Notes under the pieces: model-generated
What the model saw: the letters and a program-made list of their open reading frames with translations, nothing else
Database searches by the model: none
What the model was told of the DNA's origin: nothing
Shown: piece after piece, positions 1 through 8,735 of the stretch
Numbering within the stretch: position 1 is the stretch's first letter
How the letters are laid out: the number at the start of each line of letters is the position of its first letter
Position numbers and translations under genes: made by a program
Source: DATBGS01 sp036557885
GTDB taxonomy: Bacteria; Chloroflexota; Ktedonobacteria; Ktedonobacterales; DATBGS01
Assembly: GCA_036557885.1 (NCBI GenBank)
Contig: DATBGS010000044.1
Span: 1 to 64,000, forward strand
Direction: 5' to 3'
DNA: 64,000 nt

Positions 1-158
1 CTATGTGTGTGCCCACAAAAAGAGGGCAGTGAAGTCCCAGATCACCCCAAGGACGGTATGACCATCCCAGGGGCGGGGTACTTTCACTGCCCGCGTTTTT
101 CTCTGTCTGCGGCGGCATGCTGTCGCTATAGTGACCATAGCATGCGTGCAAGACAGGG

Positions 159-198
159 CTTCCGCTTGTTTCCGTTACTTTCCGTTCACTTCCGAAAG
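159..198. repeat. Array A: four 10-bp repeats
   Basis: Four consecutive 10-base units each begin with a YTTCCG core, giving an exact one-helical-turn period. Sites on the same helix face in this way are typical of cooperative protein binding. A second array of the same design lies 146 bp downstream. Arm-type integrase or excisionase sites are the likely reading, but no binding protein is encoded in view. Confidence 0.6.
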
Positions 199-343
199 GG
201 TAGGAAGAAGGTACTATGCAGCGTTTGAGGGTATGAAAAGAGGGCACATTTTGACGACGTAGGTGACGACAAGAAGCAATAAAACGGGAAAGCAGATACC
301 AAGGGGGATATGATCGCTGGAGCCTGATGGGGAATGGGCTGGG

Positions 344-383
344 CTTCCGTCGCTTTCCTGAAGTTTCCGCTGGTTTCCGGCTA
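344..383. repeat. Array B: four 10-bp repeats beside the tRNA fragment
   Basis: Four consecutive 10-base units begin with YTTCC, and three of the four continue with G, matching array A in core and period. The array ends eight bases before the tRNA-Trp fragment. That position is where arm-type sites next to an attachment core would be expected. Confidence 0.6.
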
Positions 384-391
384 AAAAGGGA

Positions 392-436
392 ACTCCAAAA
401 CCGCCGGTTGCAGGTTCGAGTCCTGTCCCACCTGCT
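392..436 (+). other. tRNA-Trp 3' fragment, likely attachment site
   Basis: The sequence carries a Trp anticodon loop (CTCCAAA, anticodon CCA), a variable region, a T-arm with the loop TTCGAGT and a 3' acceptor strand CCCACCT. The matching 5' half (D-arm and an AGGTGGG acceptor strand) is absent upstream; repeat array B stands there instead. It therefore cannot be a functional tRNA. Duplication of a tRNA 3' end is the known footprint of site-specific integration, so this is read as attR with the chromosome to its right. Confidence 0.7.
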
Positions 437-458
437 AATGTTCTAAACGCAAAAGTTA

Positions 459-512
459 GGCCAGGAGCCACCGGAAAAGAGCCAGGTGGCTCCTGGCCTT
501 TCTGGTTTTTTC
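459..512 (+). terminator. Rho-independent terminator behind the tRNA-Trp fragment
   Basis: A perfect 14-bp stem (459-472 with 485-498) and 12-nt loop are followed by a T-rich run. It is probably the original terminator of the chromosomal tRNA-Trp gene, now separated from the intact gene by the element. Confidence 0.85.
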
Positions 513-575
513 TTCCCATTGTTGACTGGAGCAATGTGTACGATGGAATGGGAAGACCGGGACAAGCCATCACCT

Positions 576-645
576 GAAGCCAGAAGAACCAGAGGGAAAG
601 CGCAACGGTGAGTTGTCGCGCTTTCCCTCTGGTTCTTCTGGCTTC
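576..645 (-). terminator. 28-bp perfect hairpin after the chemoreceptor gene
   Basis: The arms 576-603 and 618-645 are perfectly complementary over 28 bp around a 14-nt loop, starting 17 bases past the stop codon of the minus-strand gene. No U-tract follows on the minus strand, so it is either a factor-assisted terminator or a 3'-end stabilising structure. Confidence 0.65.
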
Positions 646-662
646 AAGAGCCTACTTTCTTG

Positions 663-3326
663 CTACCGCTGATTGCTCATCCCTCCACCGTTCATCCCAT
701 TTAACCCTCCCATCTTTCCAGATGTATGCCCTTGTGGCAGCAGAGGAGTGGGGCGGACTGAGCGAACGGGCATGGGCATTTGCGGCCCGGTTAGATCGCT
801 TGACCTGCGGAAGCGATCAGCATTGGCGTAGCTGCCTGGCAGAGTGAAAACTTCGACCGACTCTTTGAGCTGCCTTGCCAGATACACCAGGCGCTCGATG
901 CTCTGAGCGGTCTGGCGGGTGCCGGCACTATATTGCACAGTGATGTCTGATGCTCCTTGCATCTCCTGGGCTACAGAGACTGAGGTTTCCTTTTGTTGCT
1001 TGGCAACGCGGTTAATCACCTCCACCAACTGCCCTTGCTGATCCACGACAGTAGCGATGGATTCTAGCGCTGTCCCCGCGGAACTGGCGAGATTAACCCC
1101 CTCGACCACTTGCTGCTGGCTTTGCTTACTGGCCTGGATGGCCTGACTTGTCTCCTCAACAATCGTCTGGATCAGCCGAGAGATCTGGTTGACCTCTTCT
1201 TTCACCTGTTCGGCCAGATGTCGAATATTGCCTGCTACCATGCTAAAGTTGCGGCCATGTGGTCCGGCGGTCTGGGCATGAATAGCGGCATCCAGCGCCA
1301 GCCGATTTGTCTGATGGGCAATATTGCTGATGACTTCGGTAATACGGGTGATTTCCTGCGTGCGCCTGTTGAGTTGGCTGACGCGCTGGGTGGCTTCGCG
1401 CACATCATCCTGAATCTGGTTCATACCCATAATGGCTTGCTGAACAGCCTGAAATCCGGCCTGTGCCTGGATGCGCGAGTTGTAAGCCACGTGTGCCAGT
1501 TTATAGGTATCTTCAGCCACTTTATGGTTGGATTCGGCCATCTGGCTTGCCTCGGAGGTGGCGTGCATAATCTGCTCCATCTGCCGTTCCGAAGCTTCTA
1601 CCAGGAGAGCCGAACGCTGCAAAACAAAGGTGGCGGCGGACTCAATCTCGCGCCCTGCCGATTGTACACGCACCACCAGCGCGCTCAACTCATCAAGCAT
1701 GTATTTGAGCGCATTGCCCAAGACATCGCTGTTGGAGCGCGGTTGAATATCCTGCGAAAGATCACCAGAGGCCAGGCGTGTCACCACCTGGAGGATCTGG
1801 CTCAGGTAGCTCATCATATTTTCCAGCGCGACCCCCAGCCGGTCTTGATCGGAGGTGCGTTGCACCGCGATTCCCAGGTTTCCCTGGGCAATCTGATCGG
1901 CAAGTTGGCTGGTTTCCTCAAAGTAGCGATCAATGGCTTCAAAGGCGCGGGCAAGCTGCCCAACCTCATCGCCGCGCTGCACCATACGTTCCTGTTGCAG
2001 GCTGACTTCAGGGTCTTGATACATAGATTGACCAGTGGCCAGATACTCTGCCGATCTGGTGATTGCCAGCAGTGGTCGGGCGATGTTGCGGCTAAGGATA
2101 TAGGCAACAATGCCTGCCAGAAGCAGCAGTCCTGCCGTCAGCCCAAAATTAATCCACTTGGTTTGGGTGATCTGCTGGGTAAGCTGGCTATCCAGGGAGG
2201 CAATAGGAGCCAGTACCTCGGACTCCGGCTGCACCAGTACCACCGCCCACTTGGTTCCCTGTGCCTGAATGGGCGCGTAGGCCAGATATTTGACCTGACC
2301 ATCCAGAGTGAGCGAGGCGACGCCTGGTTGACTGACTGCCAGTCCTTGCGTGAATGAGGTGATAGCGGGGTCATGCTGGGCATCCAGTGGGAAGTCTTGC
2401 AAGACGGAATCGGGTTGGAGTTTGTAGTCAATGCCAAAATCGCGCTTGCCAATGGCGTTGTCAATGTTGAGCACTTTCCCGTCCTGGCTGACCAGGAAGG
2501 TATAGCCGTTTGTGCCGATTTTGGTGGGCAGCACATCTTGCAGCAGCGACTTTTCCAGCGGAACATCGCGCCCGACGACGCCTACAAACTTCCCGTTGAC
2601 ATAGATGGGGACGGCAGAGGTGATGGTCAGGCCGTTGCCGGTTGCATCCGCGTAGAGGGCTGAATACACAGGGAGTCCCTGTGGATCGTTGTCTGGGTTG
2701 GCAGCAACAAACCAGGGCCGCTGGGTAATATCAAAATCGGGAGGAACCACCTGAGCAAGATTGATATTGGGATAATAGCGCGTAATCTGGCTTGTGGTGC
2801 CAATATAGGTAGGGAATTGGTCCTGGTCAAAGTGCGCCTGAAACACCGGGTCAAGATAGGTCTGAATGTCGAGTATCTGCCGCAGCGTTGTGGTCAGCCG
2901 GGTCACTTTATTGGAGATAAAGGCGCTGGAGGGGTCTACTTTGGAGTCCCCAGAGTTGCCCCATTGCCCATTCGCCAGCTGGACCATTGTCTGATCCTGG
3001 GGATAGACCCCCTGCCCATACACTTCTGGGTGGCTGAAAAGCGTCGCGGCATAGTTTGCCAGTTCCTGGGTAGTCTGACCGATCAAATTCAGCTTTTGAC
3101 CAGTCGTCAGGGCTATATCCTGAGCCTGTGTTTGCAGTGCTTGCTTGGCATTGTTGCTCAGCGCAGCGCTGCCGGTGCTGATGGATTGCGTGTTCATGCG
3201 ATCAATCTGGCTCAGCGAGATGAGGATGCTGGCGATTAGTGGCAGCAGCGCAGCAACAAGAAGCCCGGCCAGCACTTTGCTGCGAATGGTTGAGAAGAAT
3301 GGTCGGCGCGCGTTTGAGGTGGGCAT
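663..3326 (-). CDS. Methyl-accepting chemotaxis-like protein (dCache-HAMP-MA)
   Basis: This is a transmembrane sensor expected to convert an extracellular ligand signal into a CheA/CheW or related output. After a short cytosolic start there is a first membrane helix, a large periplasmic region of about 340 residues resembling a double Cache domain (motif RPWF and a following DVPLEKSL), a second helix near residue 400, HAMP-like segments, and a long alpha-helical signalling domain. The signalling tip reads HQTNRLALDAAI and then departs from the canonical pattern: the usual EAARAGE is HAQTAGP. No che genes are in the window. The start at 3326 is preferred because an AAAGG stretch lies upstream of it; an ATG 14 codons earlier has no ribosome site. 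Confidence 0.85.
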   Translation of the reverse strand: MPTSNARRPFFSTIRSKVLAGLLVAALLPLIASILISLSQIDRMNTQSISTGSAALSNNAKQALQTQAQDIALTTGQKLNLIGQTTQELANYAATLFSHPEVYGQGVYPQDQTMVQLANGQWGNSGDSKVDPSSAFISNKVTRLTTTLRQILDIQTYLDPVFQAHFDQDQFPTYIGTTSQITRYYPNINLAQVVPPDFDITQRPWFVAANPDNDPQGLPVYSALYADATGNGLTITSAVPIYVNGKFVGVVGRDVPLEKSLLQDVLPTKIGTNGYTFLVSQDGKVLNIDNAIGKRDFGIDYKLQPDSVLQDFPLDAQHDPAITSFTQGLAVSQPGVASLTLDGQVKYLAYAPIQAQGTKWAVVLVQPESEVLAPIASLDSQLTQQITQTKWINFGLTAGLLLLAGIVAYILSRNIARPLLAITRSAEYLATGQSMYQDPEVSLQQERMVQRGDEVGQLARAFEAIDRYFEETSQLADQIAQGNLGIAVQRTSDQDRLGVALENMMSYLSQILQVVTRLASGDLSQDIQPRSNSDVLGNALKYMLDELSALVVRVQSAGREIESAATFVLQRSALLVEASERQMEQIMHATSEASQMAESNHKVAEDTYKLAHVAYNSRIQAQAGFQAVQQAIMGMNQIQDDVREATQRVSQLNRRTQEITRITEVISNIAHQTNRLALDAAIHAQTAGPHGRNFSMVAGNIRHLAEQVKEEVNQISRLIQTIVEETSQAIQASKQSQQQVVEGVNLASSAGTALESIATVVDQQGQLVEVINRVAKQQKETSVSVAQEMQGASDITVQYSAGTRQTAQSIERLVYLARQLKESVEVFTLPGSYANADRFRRSSDLTGPQMPMPVRSVRPTPLLPQGHTSGKMGGLNGMNGGGMSNQR

Positions 3327-3828
3327 AAGGAACCTGCCTTTCAGTTTCTCCCGTATCGCCTCAAGCATGCAATGAGGAGTAATATACCAGGAGCGTGCAG
3401 CTTCACTGCATCATGCTCTGAATGCAAAGAAAAAATCCTGGAAGTTAAGATAGGTTCCCTGGATGCTTTTGGCTTCCCCTCCTCCTGACTTCCCTCGCCT
3501 CATCCTGGCAGGCCGCAGCCACAGGGTCGTGAGACGAGTATATCATCTTTGGCAAGTTTACAGACAGCAGATAGTGTCTTTGGCGCCTTGCCCAGACCAG
3601 TGTTGGAGCGGGCTGGCGGGTTACGGCACGGCAATAGATGCAAATCGGCGCATTAGGAGACTTGTCCTGTTTTAGGAGACAAGTCCTGGTACGCTACGAG
3701 ATGAAGCGGGTGGTAGGCACATGAGATGAGGGCTGTATTGCCTACGCATCTTGCATTGTTCTCGCCTTTCGCGATACTCTGTGGGCAGTAGAGTGTTCCC
3801 GGCAGGTTGTCCATGAGGAGGAGCAGCG
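3327..3828. other. Intergenic region with dyad and direct repeat
   Basis: No gene is seen. The 9-mer TTAGGAGAC occurs at 3653-3661 and 3672-3680, 19 bp apart, and a dyad gacttgtc/gacaagtc (3659-3666 with 3678-3685) overlaps it. Both lie upstream of the SDR promoter and could be an operator for that gene. Confidence 0.4.
3751..3778 (+). promoter_or_regulatory. Candidate sigma-70 promoter for the SDR gene
   Basis: TTGCAT and GATACT are separated by 16 bases, about 50 bases upstream of the SDR start codon. The -10 box is imperfect, so this is a moderate call. Confidence 0.4.
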
Positions 3829-4560
3829 ATGCCAGCATTGGAGAACAAGGTAGTTATTGTTACTGGTGCCAGTCATGGCGCTGGACGAGCGATTGCTTTG
3901 ATGCTTGCGCGCGAGGGCGCAAAGGTCGTGGCAGTAGCTCGAAACAAGCAAGAACTGGACTCGTTGGCAGCCGAGATTACTGCCAAAGAAGGCGCGTGCG
4001 AAGTGGTGGTTGGCGATGTGACAAAGTTAGCCGATACGCGGCGCCTGGCACAGCATGCGCTGGAGCGCTTTGGCCGGATTGACGCGCTGATCAACAACGC
4101 GGGTGTTGGTGGGCCGGTGAGCCGGGTGGAGGAAACCTCTCTGGAGGAGTGGCAGCGTACCCTTGAAGTCAATCTCACCGGACCATTTCTGTGCTCGCAG
4201 GCGGTATTGCCAGCCATGCAGGAGCAGGGCGGCGGCCATATCGTAATGATTTCCTCTGGCGCGGGCAAACAAGGCTATCCCAATATGGCGGCCTATTGCG
4301 CCAGCAAGTTTGGGCTGCATGGCCTGGCGCAGTCTCTGGCCGCCGAGGTGAGCGATATGAATATCCGCGTGACCACCCTGATTCCAGGCAGCATCGCCGA
4401 AACCAGCTTTTCCGGCCAGCGCAAGGGCTGGGTGCCCCGTCCGGGCGCCAAATACCTGCGCCCAGAAGACCTGGGGCATGCTGTCCTCTATCTTTTGCAG
4501 CAGCCTGCGAGCGCTTGGACGCAGGAGATGAATCTCTGGCCGTTTAAAACCTATCCTTGA
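3829..4560 (+). CDS. SDR family NAD(P)-dependent oxidoreductase
   Basis: A classical short-chain dehydrogenase of 243 residues, the usual length. The cofactor motif TGASHGAG is at 12-19, NNAG at 89-92, and the catalytic Ser142/143, Tyr156 and Lys160 (YCASK) are present. The substrate cannot be read from the sequence; enzymes with this layout are often 3-oxoacyl-ACP reductase-like or act on small alcohols. A strong GAGGAGGAGC ribosome site precedes the ATG. The gene stands alone and converges on metH with a shared hairpin between them. Confidence 0.9.
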   Translation: MPALENKVVIVTGASHGAGRAIALMLAREGAKVVAVARNKQELDSLAAEITAKEGACEVVVGDVTKLADTRRLAQHALERFGRIDALINNAGVGGPVSRVEETSLEEWQRTLEVNLTGPFLCSQAVLPAMQEQGGGHIVMISSGAGKQGYPNMAAYCASKFGLHGLAQSLAAEVSDMNIRVTTLIPGSIAETSFSGQRKGWVPRPGAKYLRPEDLGHAVLYLLQQPASAWTQEMNLWPFKTYP

Positions 4561-4570
4561 GGCCACCTGG

Positions 4571-4624
4571 CTTGGGCACACAAAACGAGCAGGCTAGCGT
4601 GCCTGCTCGTTTTGTGTGCCCAAG
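4571..4624. terminator. 24-bp perfect hairpin between converging genes
   Basis: The arms 4571-4594 and 4601-4624 pair perfectly around a 6-nt loop, midway between the SDR stop and the metH stop. No U-tract follows on either strand. It probably serves both transcripts. Confidence 0.7.
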
Positions 4625-4629
4625 AAACG

Positions 4630-7600
4630 TTAATCATTCCCGCTGATTGCTGACGGCTCGCGGGCCGGGCGCACGCTAAAGTACACCGCTTTGGGGTGAT
4701 GCACCACAATCGCAGCGGTAGATTGCTCCGGCACCAGTTGATGCGAGATCGTCAGGTCTACCCCGATGCTTTCGCGCACTGGCAGCAATTGGAAGACTTT
4801 GCGATGGTCTTCCAGATCAGGAATGGCTGGATAGCCCCAGCTATAGCGTTTCCCCTGCTCTTCTGCCAGCCCCAGTTCGCGGCGAATGATGCGGTGCACG
4901 TATTCGGCCATTGCTTCCGCCATCTCCGCGCCAAGGCCATGAATGTAGTAAGCGGCAGAGTAATCGCCCTGCGCCTGTAAGGTATCGATCAGGTCCGTCG
5001 TTTTCTGGCCGATGGTGACGACCTGAAGCGCGACCACATCCTTGCGCCCTGAAGCCGCCGGGGCGAAGTAATCCGCCAGGCACAGACGTGCCTCGTTGGG
5101 CTGGCGGGGGAAATGAAAACGCTCGATCTCGCGGGTGTGGTCCTCTGGGTCAAAGATGATCAACTCATCTCCGTCGCTCTGGCAGGGGTAGTAGCCGTAG
5201 ACCGCTTTTGGCTCCATATAGCGCCTCTGGCGTGCCTCCAGCAGCATGCGCTCCAGGCGTGGCGCAAAGTCCTCGCGCACCAGGCGCTGGAACTCTTCGC
5301 CATGCGTTTTGCCGCCCCAGTGCAGGCGGTACAGCGTATTGTGGTCTATGCAGGCGGCCACGTCCTCCAGCCCGATACGCTCCAGCACGCGCGGCCCCCA
5401 GAAGGGCGGCGCGGGCAGCGTCTCCTGGGCAAAGCGCTCTGCGCCCGCGCTGCTTGTGCCGTTTCCTGAAGAGATTGCGCCAGCCGGGGCCGCTGCCGTA
5501 GCGAGCTGCCCTTTTGCTTCTGCCGCGCGCTGCTCACTTCTGGCGGCTTCCCATGCCTCATGCTTGATCTGCTCCACAAAGGGCGGGCGTCGCTCTGGGT
5601 CGGAGAGCTTATCCATGATCTCCAGCCCCTCAAAGGCATCTTTGGCGTAAAACAGGCCCGACTCATAGGGTGCTCTCTGCCCATCTTCGCCCACAAAGAT
5701 GATGCGCCGCCCGTAGGCGCGGTTGATAGCTGCCCCGCCAACGATGACGGGGAACTTCAACCCGCGTTTGTGCAATTCCTGCACACACAGCGGCATCTGT
5801 TTGGAGGTGCTCACCAGGAGCGCCGAAAGGCCAATCGCATCAGCCTTGACCTCCAACGCTTTCTCAATAATCGTGTTGAGTGGCACCTGCTTGCCCAGAT
5901 CATAGACGGTATAGCCATTGTTGGAAAGGATGGTGTTGACCAGATTTTTGCCGATGTCATGTACATCCCCAAAAACGGTAGCCAGCACCACCTTGCCTTT
6001 CGTGTAGCCTTCCATGCGCTCCAGAAAGTGTTCCAGATGGGCCACCGAGCGCTTCATCACCTCGGCGGATTGCAACACAAACGGCAAGATCAGTTCGCCC
6101 GCGCCAAACTTGTCGCCCACATCCTTCATAGCGGGCAGCAGCACTGTGTTGAGGATGTTGACGGCGGCCTCAGAGAGCGCGGGCGTTGGCTGGTGCGTCT
6201 CAACCAGCGTTCGGGCGTCCGCTTCAGCAAAACGCTGGCCCGCTGAAGCAGACGCCTCCGAGCCAACCAGCCGCTCAAAAACAGATTGATCAAGCAGTGC
6301 CTCAATGCCATCCTTCTTGCGGTGCAAAATCTGGTAGTGAATCTTCTGGTTGGTGGTCATACCCTCAGTGGGGTCGGCTTTGTCCTGTTCCTTCTTCTGC
6401 GCGCCATGCTGCTCAAAGTATTCGATAAAGCGCGGCAGCGCATCGGGTCGCCGGTTCAGCAGCAAATCATCGGCCAGTTCGCGCTGCTCGGCGTCAATCT
6501 CGGCATAGGGTGTGATGTGCGCCGGGTTGACGATAGCCGCATCCAGCCCCGCTTCAACGGCGTGGTACAGGAAAACGCTGTTGAGGACGGCGCGGGCATG
6601 CTGCGCCACGCCAAACGAGACATTGCTGACGCCCAGGATGGTCAGGACGCCGGGCAGTTCGCGCTTGATGCGCCGGATGGCTTCAATCGTCTCCACCGCC
6701 GCGTTTTGCAGTTCTTCCTGGCCGGTGGTCACAGGGAAGGTCAGCGTGTCAAAGATCAGCGCGTCGGGGCGCAGGCCATATTCCTCTGTGCAGATTTGAT
6801 GGATGCGCTGGGCAATCTCAAACTTGCGCTCGGCGGTTTTGCCCATGCCCTCCTGATCAATCGTCAGCGCCACGACAGCGGCGCCATGCTCCTGCACCAG
6901 CGGCAGAACGGCTTCAATGCGCTGGCGGCCATTTTCCATGTTGATGGAATTCACGATGGCGCGCCCTGGATAGGTTTCCAGCGCGGCCTGAATGACGTTG
7001 GCCTCGGTGGAGTCAATCACCAGCGGCGCCTCGATGCCCATTGACAGCTTTTTGACCGTCAGGCGCATCTGCTCGGCTTCGTCGGTGCGCTCGGTAAGTG
7101 CCACCTGCACATCCAGTGTATGCGCGCCGCCCTCCACCTGTTCGCGGGCGATTGCCAGCAGCGTGTCATAATCATCGCTGAGCAGCGCTTGCTTTGCTTT
7201 CTTACTGCCAGTGCTGTTGACGCGCTCGCCCACCAGCAAGGGCGGCGGGTCTTGGGCAAGCGCAACGGTGCGAATGCCACTGGCTACGGAGGCAATATCG
7301 CCAGTGCGCGCCCGCTCAATGGCTTGCTGATATTCTACCTGCACAGCGCGGGGCTTGCGTTGCACTCCGCTGACCGCCTGCACCACCTGGCGCAGATGCT
7401 CGTGGGAGTTGCCGCAGCAGCCGCCCACGATGTTGACACCAAACTCCTGCACAAACTCAGCGAGCGCCTCGGCCATTGGGCCTGGCTCCATTGGATAGAC
7501 CGCCTTGCCGCCTACATTGAGCGGGATGCCCGCGTTGGGGATGGTGGAGATGGGCAGCGGGCAGTTTTCCGCCAGGTAGCGCACTGGCTCGCGCATATGC

Positions 7601-8340
7601 TCCGGCCCGGTGGAGCAGTTCAGCCCAATCACATCCACATTGAGATGGGAGAGGATGGTCATCACCGCGCCAATATCTGTCCCCAGCAGCATGCGCCCGC
7701 TGGTATCCAGCGTCACCTGCGCCTGGATAGGCAGCACGCGGCCCAGGTCGTTAAAGGCGCGGCGAATGCCAGCAATGGTGGCGCGCACCTCCAGAATATC
7801 CTGGCTGGTTTCAATGAGCAGCAGGTCTACGCCGCCCTCCATCAACGCTCTGGCCTGCTCACGGAAGATTTCAGCCAGCTGCTGATAGGTGATATTGCTC
7901 AGCGTGGGGTCATCCGAAGAGGGCAGCATGCCGGTGGGTCCAAGCGACCCGGCGACAAAGCGCGGTTTTGTGGGCGTGCTGTAGCGATCAGCGACGCGGC
8001 GTGCCAGTTGCGCGGCGGTCAGATTGATGTCGCGTGTGAGGTGGCCCAGACCATATTCATCCAGCTTGAGACGGCTGCCGGTGAAGCTATCGGTTTCTAA
8101 TACGTCGCAGCCAGCCTCCATAAAGCCGGTGTGGATTTCTTCAATCACATCGGGCCGCGTCATCACCAGATATTCGTTGCAGCCTTCAGTGCGCTCGCCG
8201 CCATATTCGGCTGGCCCCAGGTGGTAGTTCTGAACGTTGGTGCCCATCGCGCCGTCGTAGACAATGACCCGGCGCTGGACCTCTTCCAAAAAGCGGCTGT
8301 GTGTGGTGCTGTGGTTGTTGTTGATGTGGTTGCTGCTCAT
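4630..8340 (-). CDS. metH: Cobalamin-dependent methionine synthase
   Basis: MetH transfers a methyl group from 5-methyltetrahydrofolate through cobalamin to homocysteine. At 1236 residues it is full length with all modules in order: the homocysteine domain with zinc cysteines Cys242 (NCSTG) and Cys308/309 (GGCCGN), the pterin-binding domain (from about 365), the cobalamin cap and Rossmann domain with the GDVHDIG motif (His794 as lower ligand), and the C-terminal SAM-binding reactivation domain (GKRYSWGYPAIPD). The reactivation domain means the enzyme does not need a separate repair protein. A second, cobalamin-independent type homocysteine methyltransferase is encoded at 60294-62300. Confidence 0.97.
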   Translation of the reverse strand: MSSNHINNNHSTTHSRFLEEVQRRVIVYDGAMGTNVQNYHLGPAEYGGERTEGCNEYLVMTRPDVIEEIHTGFMEAGCDVLETDSFTGSRLKLDEYGLGHLTRDINLTAAQLARRVADRYSTPTKPRFVAGSLGPTGMLPSSDDPTLSNITYQQLAEIFREQARALMEGGVDLLLIETSQDILEVRATIAGIRRAFNDLGRVLPIQAQVTLDTSGRMLLGTDIGAVMTILSHLNVDVIGLNCSTGPEHMREPVRYLAENCPLPISTIPNAGIPLNVGGKAVYPMEPGPMAEALAEFVQEFGVNIVGGCCGNSHEHLRQVVQAVSGVQRKPRAVQVEYQQAIERARTGDIASVASGIRTVALAQDPPPLLVGERVNSTGSKKAKQALLSDDYDTLLAIAREQVEGGAHTLDVQVALTERTDEAEQMRLTVKKLSMGIEAPLVIDSTEANVIQAALETYPGRAIVNSINMENGRQRIEAVLPLVQEHGAAVVALTIDQEGMGKTAERKFEIAQRIHQICTEEYGLRPDALIFDTLTFPVTTGQEELQNAAVETIEAIRRIKRELPGVLTILGVSNVSFGVAQHARAVLNSVFLYHAVEAGLDAAIVNPAHITPYAEIDAEQRELADDLLLNRRPDALPRFIEYFEQHGAQKKEQDKADPTEGMTTNQKIHYQILHRKKDGIEALLDQSVFERLVGSEASASAGQRFAEADARTLVETHQPTPALSEAAVNILNTVLLPAMKDVGDKFGAGELILPFVLQSAEVMKRSVAHLEHFLERMEGYTKGKVVLATVFGDVHDIGKNLVNTILSNNGYTVYDLGKQVPLNTIIEKALEVKADAIGLSALLVSTSKQMPLCVQELHKRGLKFPVIVGGAAINRAYGRRIIFVGEDGQRAPYESGLFYAKDAFEGLEIMDKLSDPERRPPFVEQIKHEAWEAARSEQRAAEAKGQLATAAAPAGAISSGNGTSSAGAERFAQETLPAPPFWGPRVLERIGLEDVAACIDHNTLYRLHWGGKTHGEEFQRLVREDFAPRLERMLLEARQRRYMEPKAVYGYYPCQSDGDELIIFDPEDHTREIERFHFPRQPNEARLCLADYFAPAASGRKDVVALQVVTIGQKTTDLIDTLQAQGDYSAAYYIHGLGAEMAEAMAEYVHRIIRRELGLAEEQGKRYSWGYPAIPDLEDHRKVFQLLPVRESIGVDLTISHQLVPEQSTAAIVVHHPKAVYFSVRPAREPSAISGND

Positions 8341-8416
8341 GCCTGAAACGTCTCCTCCCTATGCCACTCGTCCCCACCACTTGACCTCAAATCAAATAAC
8401 CAACAAAAATGTTCTT

Positions 8417-8437
8417 GAGCAGGCAAAACACCTGCTC
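8417..8437 (-). other. Hairpin in the metH leader
   Basis: A 7-bp stem (gagcagg/cctgctc) lies about 80 bases before the metH start, and on the minus strand a TTTTT run follows some 10 bases later. With the preceding 55 bases, which can form a further nested pairing, it could be a leader attenuator. It does not match a riboswitch class I can recognise. Confidence 0.35.
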
Positions 8438-8499
8438 ATGCGGTCCAACTATCCCCCTGCAACAAAGACGCCAGAGGTTTTTCCGCCTGGACACTGGCA

Positions 8500-8529
8500 A
8501 ATTATAACATCGCGTAATTACGTGCGGCA
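8500..8529 (-). promoter_or_regulatory. Promoter of metH
   Basis: TTGCCG and TATAAT are separated by 18 bases on the minus strand, giving a leader of about 150 nt before metH. The perfect -10 box makes this a good call. Confidence 0.65.
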
Positions 8530-8648
8530 AACGCAAGCCAGTGGAAGGCAGCATTCCCGTAGTGCATGTGGCGAGTGTGTGTGGCCCACAAGCCGAGGCT
8601 TGTAGGCTGATGTGGCCCTGGCAGTGCGGTACAAATGGCAGCGTGTGT

Positions 8649-8654
8649 TATAAT
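8649..8654 (+). promoter_or_regulatory. -10 box upstream of the acyl-CoA dehydrogenase
   Basis: A perfect TATAAT lies about 80 bases before the start codon, divergent from the metH promoter. No good -35 box stands 17 bases upstream, so an activator or an extended element may be used. Confidence 0.4.
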
Positions 8655-8735
8655 CGGCAGTGGGATTGCAGAGCGTCTTCCTGGAAAATGGCGCTGGCAA
8701 CCTCGCCTCCACAGGAGCAAAGGAGCTATCTGATC

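Larger units (their letters stand above)
1..391. mobile_element. Probable end of an integrated element (no gene seen)
   Basis: No convincing protein gene is visible here. The stretch is rich in symmetry: a 10-bp inverted repeat (24-33 with 83-92), a dyad with arms gcatgct/agcatgc at 115-121 and 139-145, and two arrays of four 10-bp repeats. It ends directly at a 3' fragment of tRNA-Trp. Integrases of the tyrosine recombinase family commonly use tRNA 3' ends as attachment sites and bind short repeated arm sites beside them. The inference is that this is the right end of an element whose body, integrase and reconstituted tRNA-Trp lie left of the window. Confidence 0.4.

Noticed and set aside
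7..228. Short plus-strand open frame at the left edge
   Set aside because: No ribosome site, no recognisable motif, and it covers the inverted repeats and repeat array A.
214..573. Minus-strand open frame across the tRNA-Trp fragment
   Set aside because: It runs antisense to the tRNA fragment and its terminator and has the composition typical of spurious antisense tRNA frames.
1110..2357. Long plus-strand open frame inside the chemoreceptor gene
   Set aside because: It is the opposite-strand shadow of a clear coding sequence; the minus-strand frame has the domain motifs.
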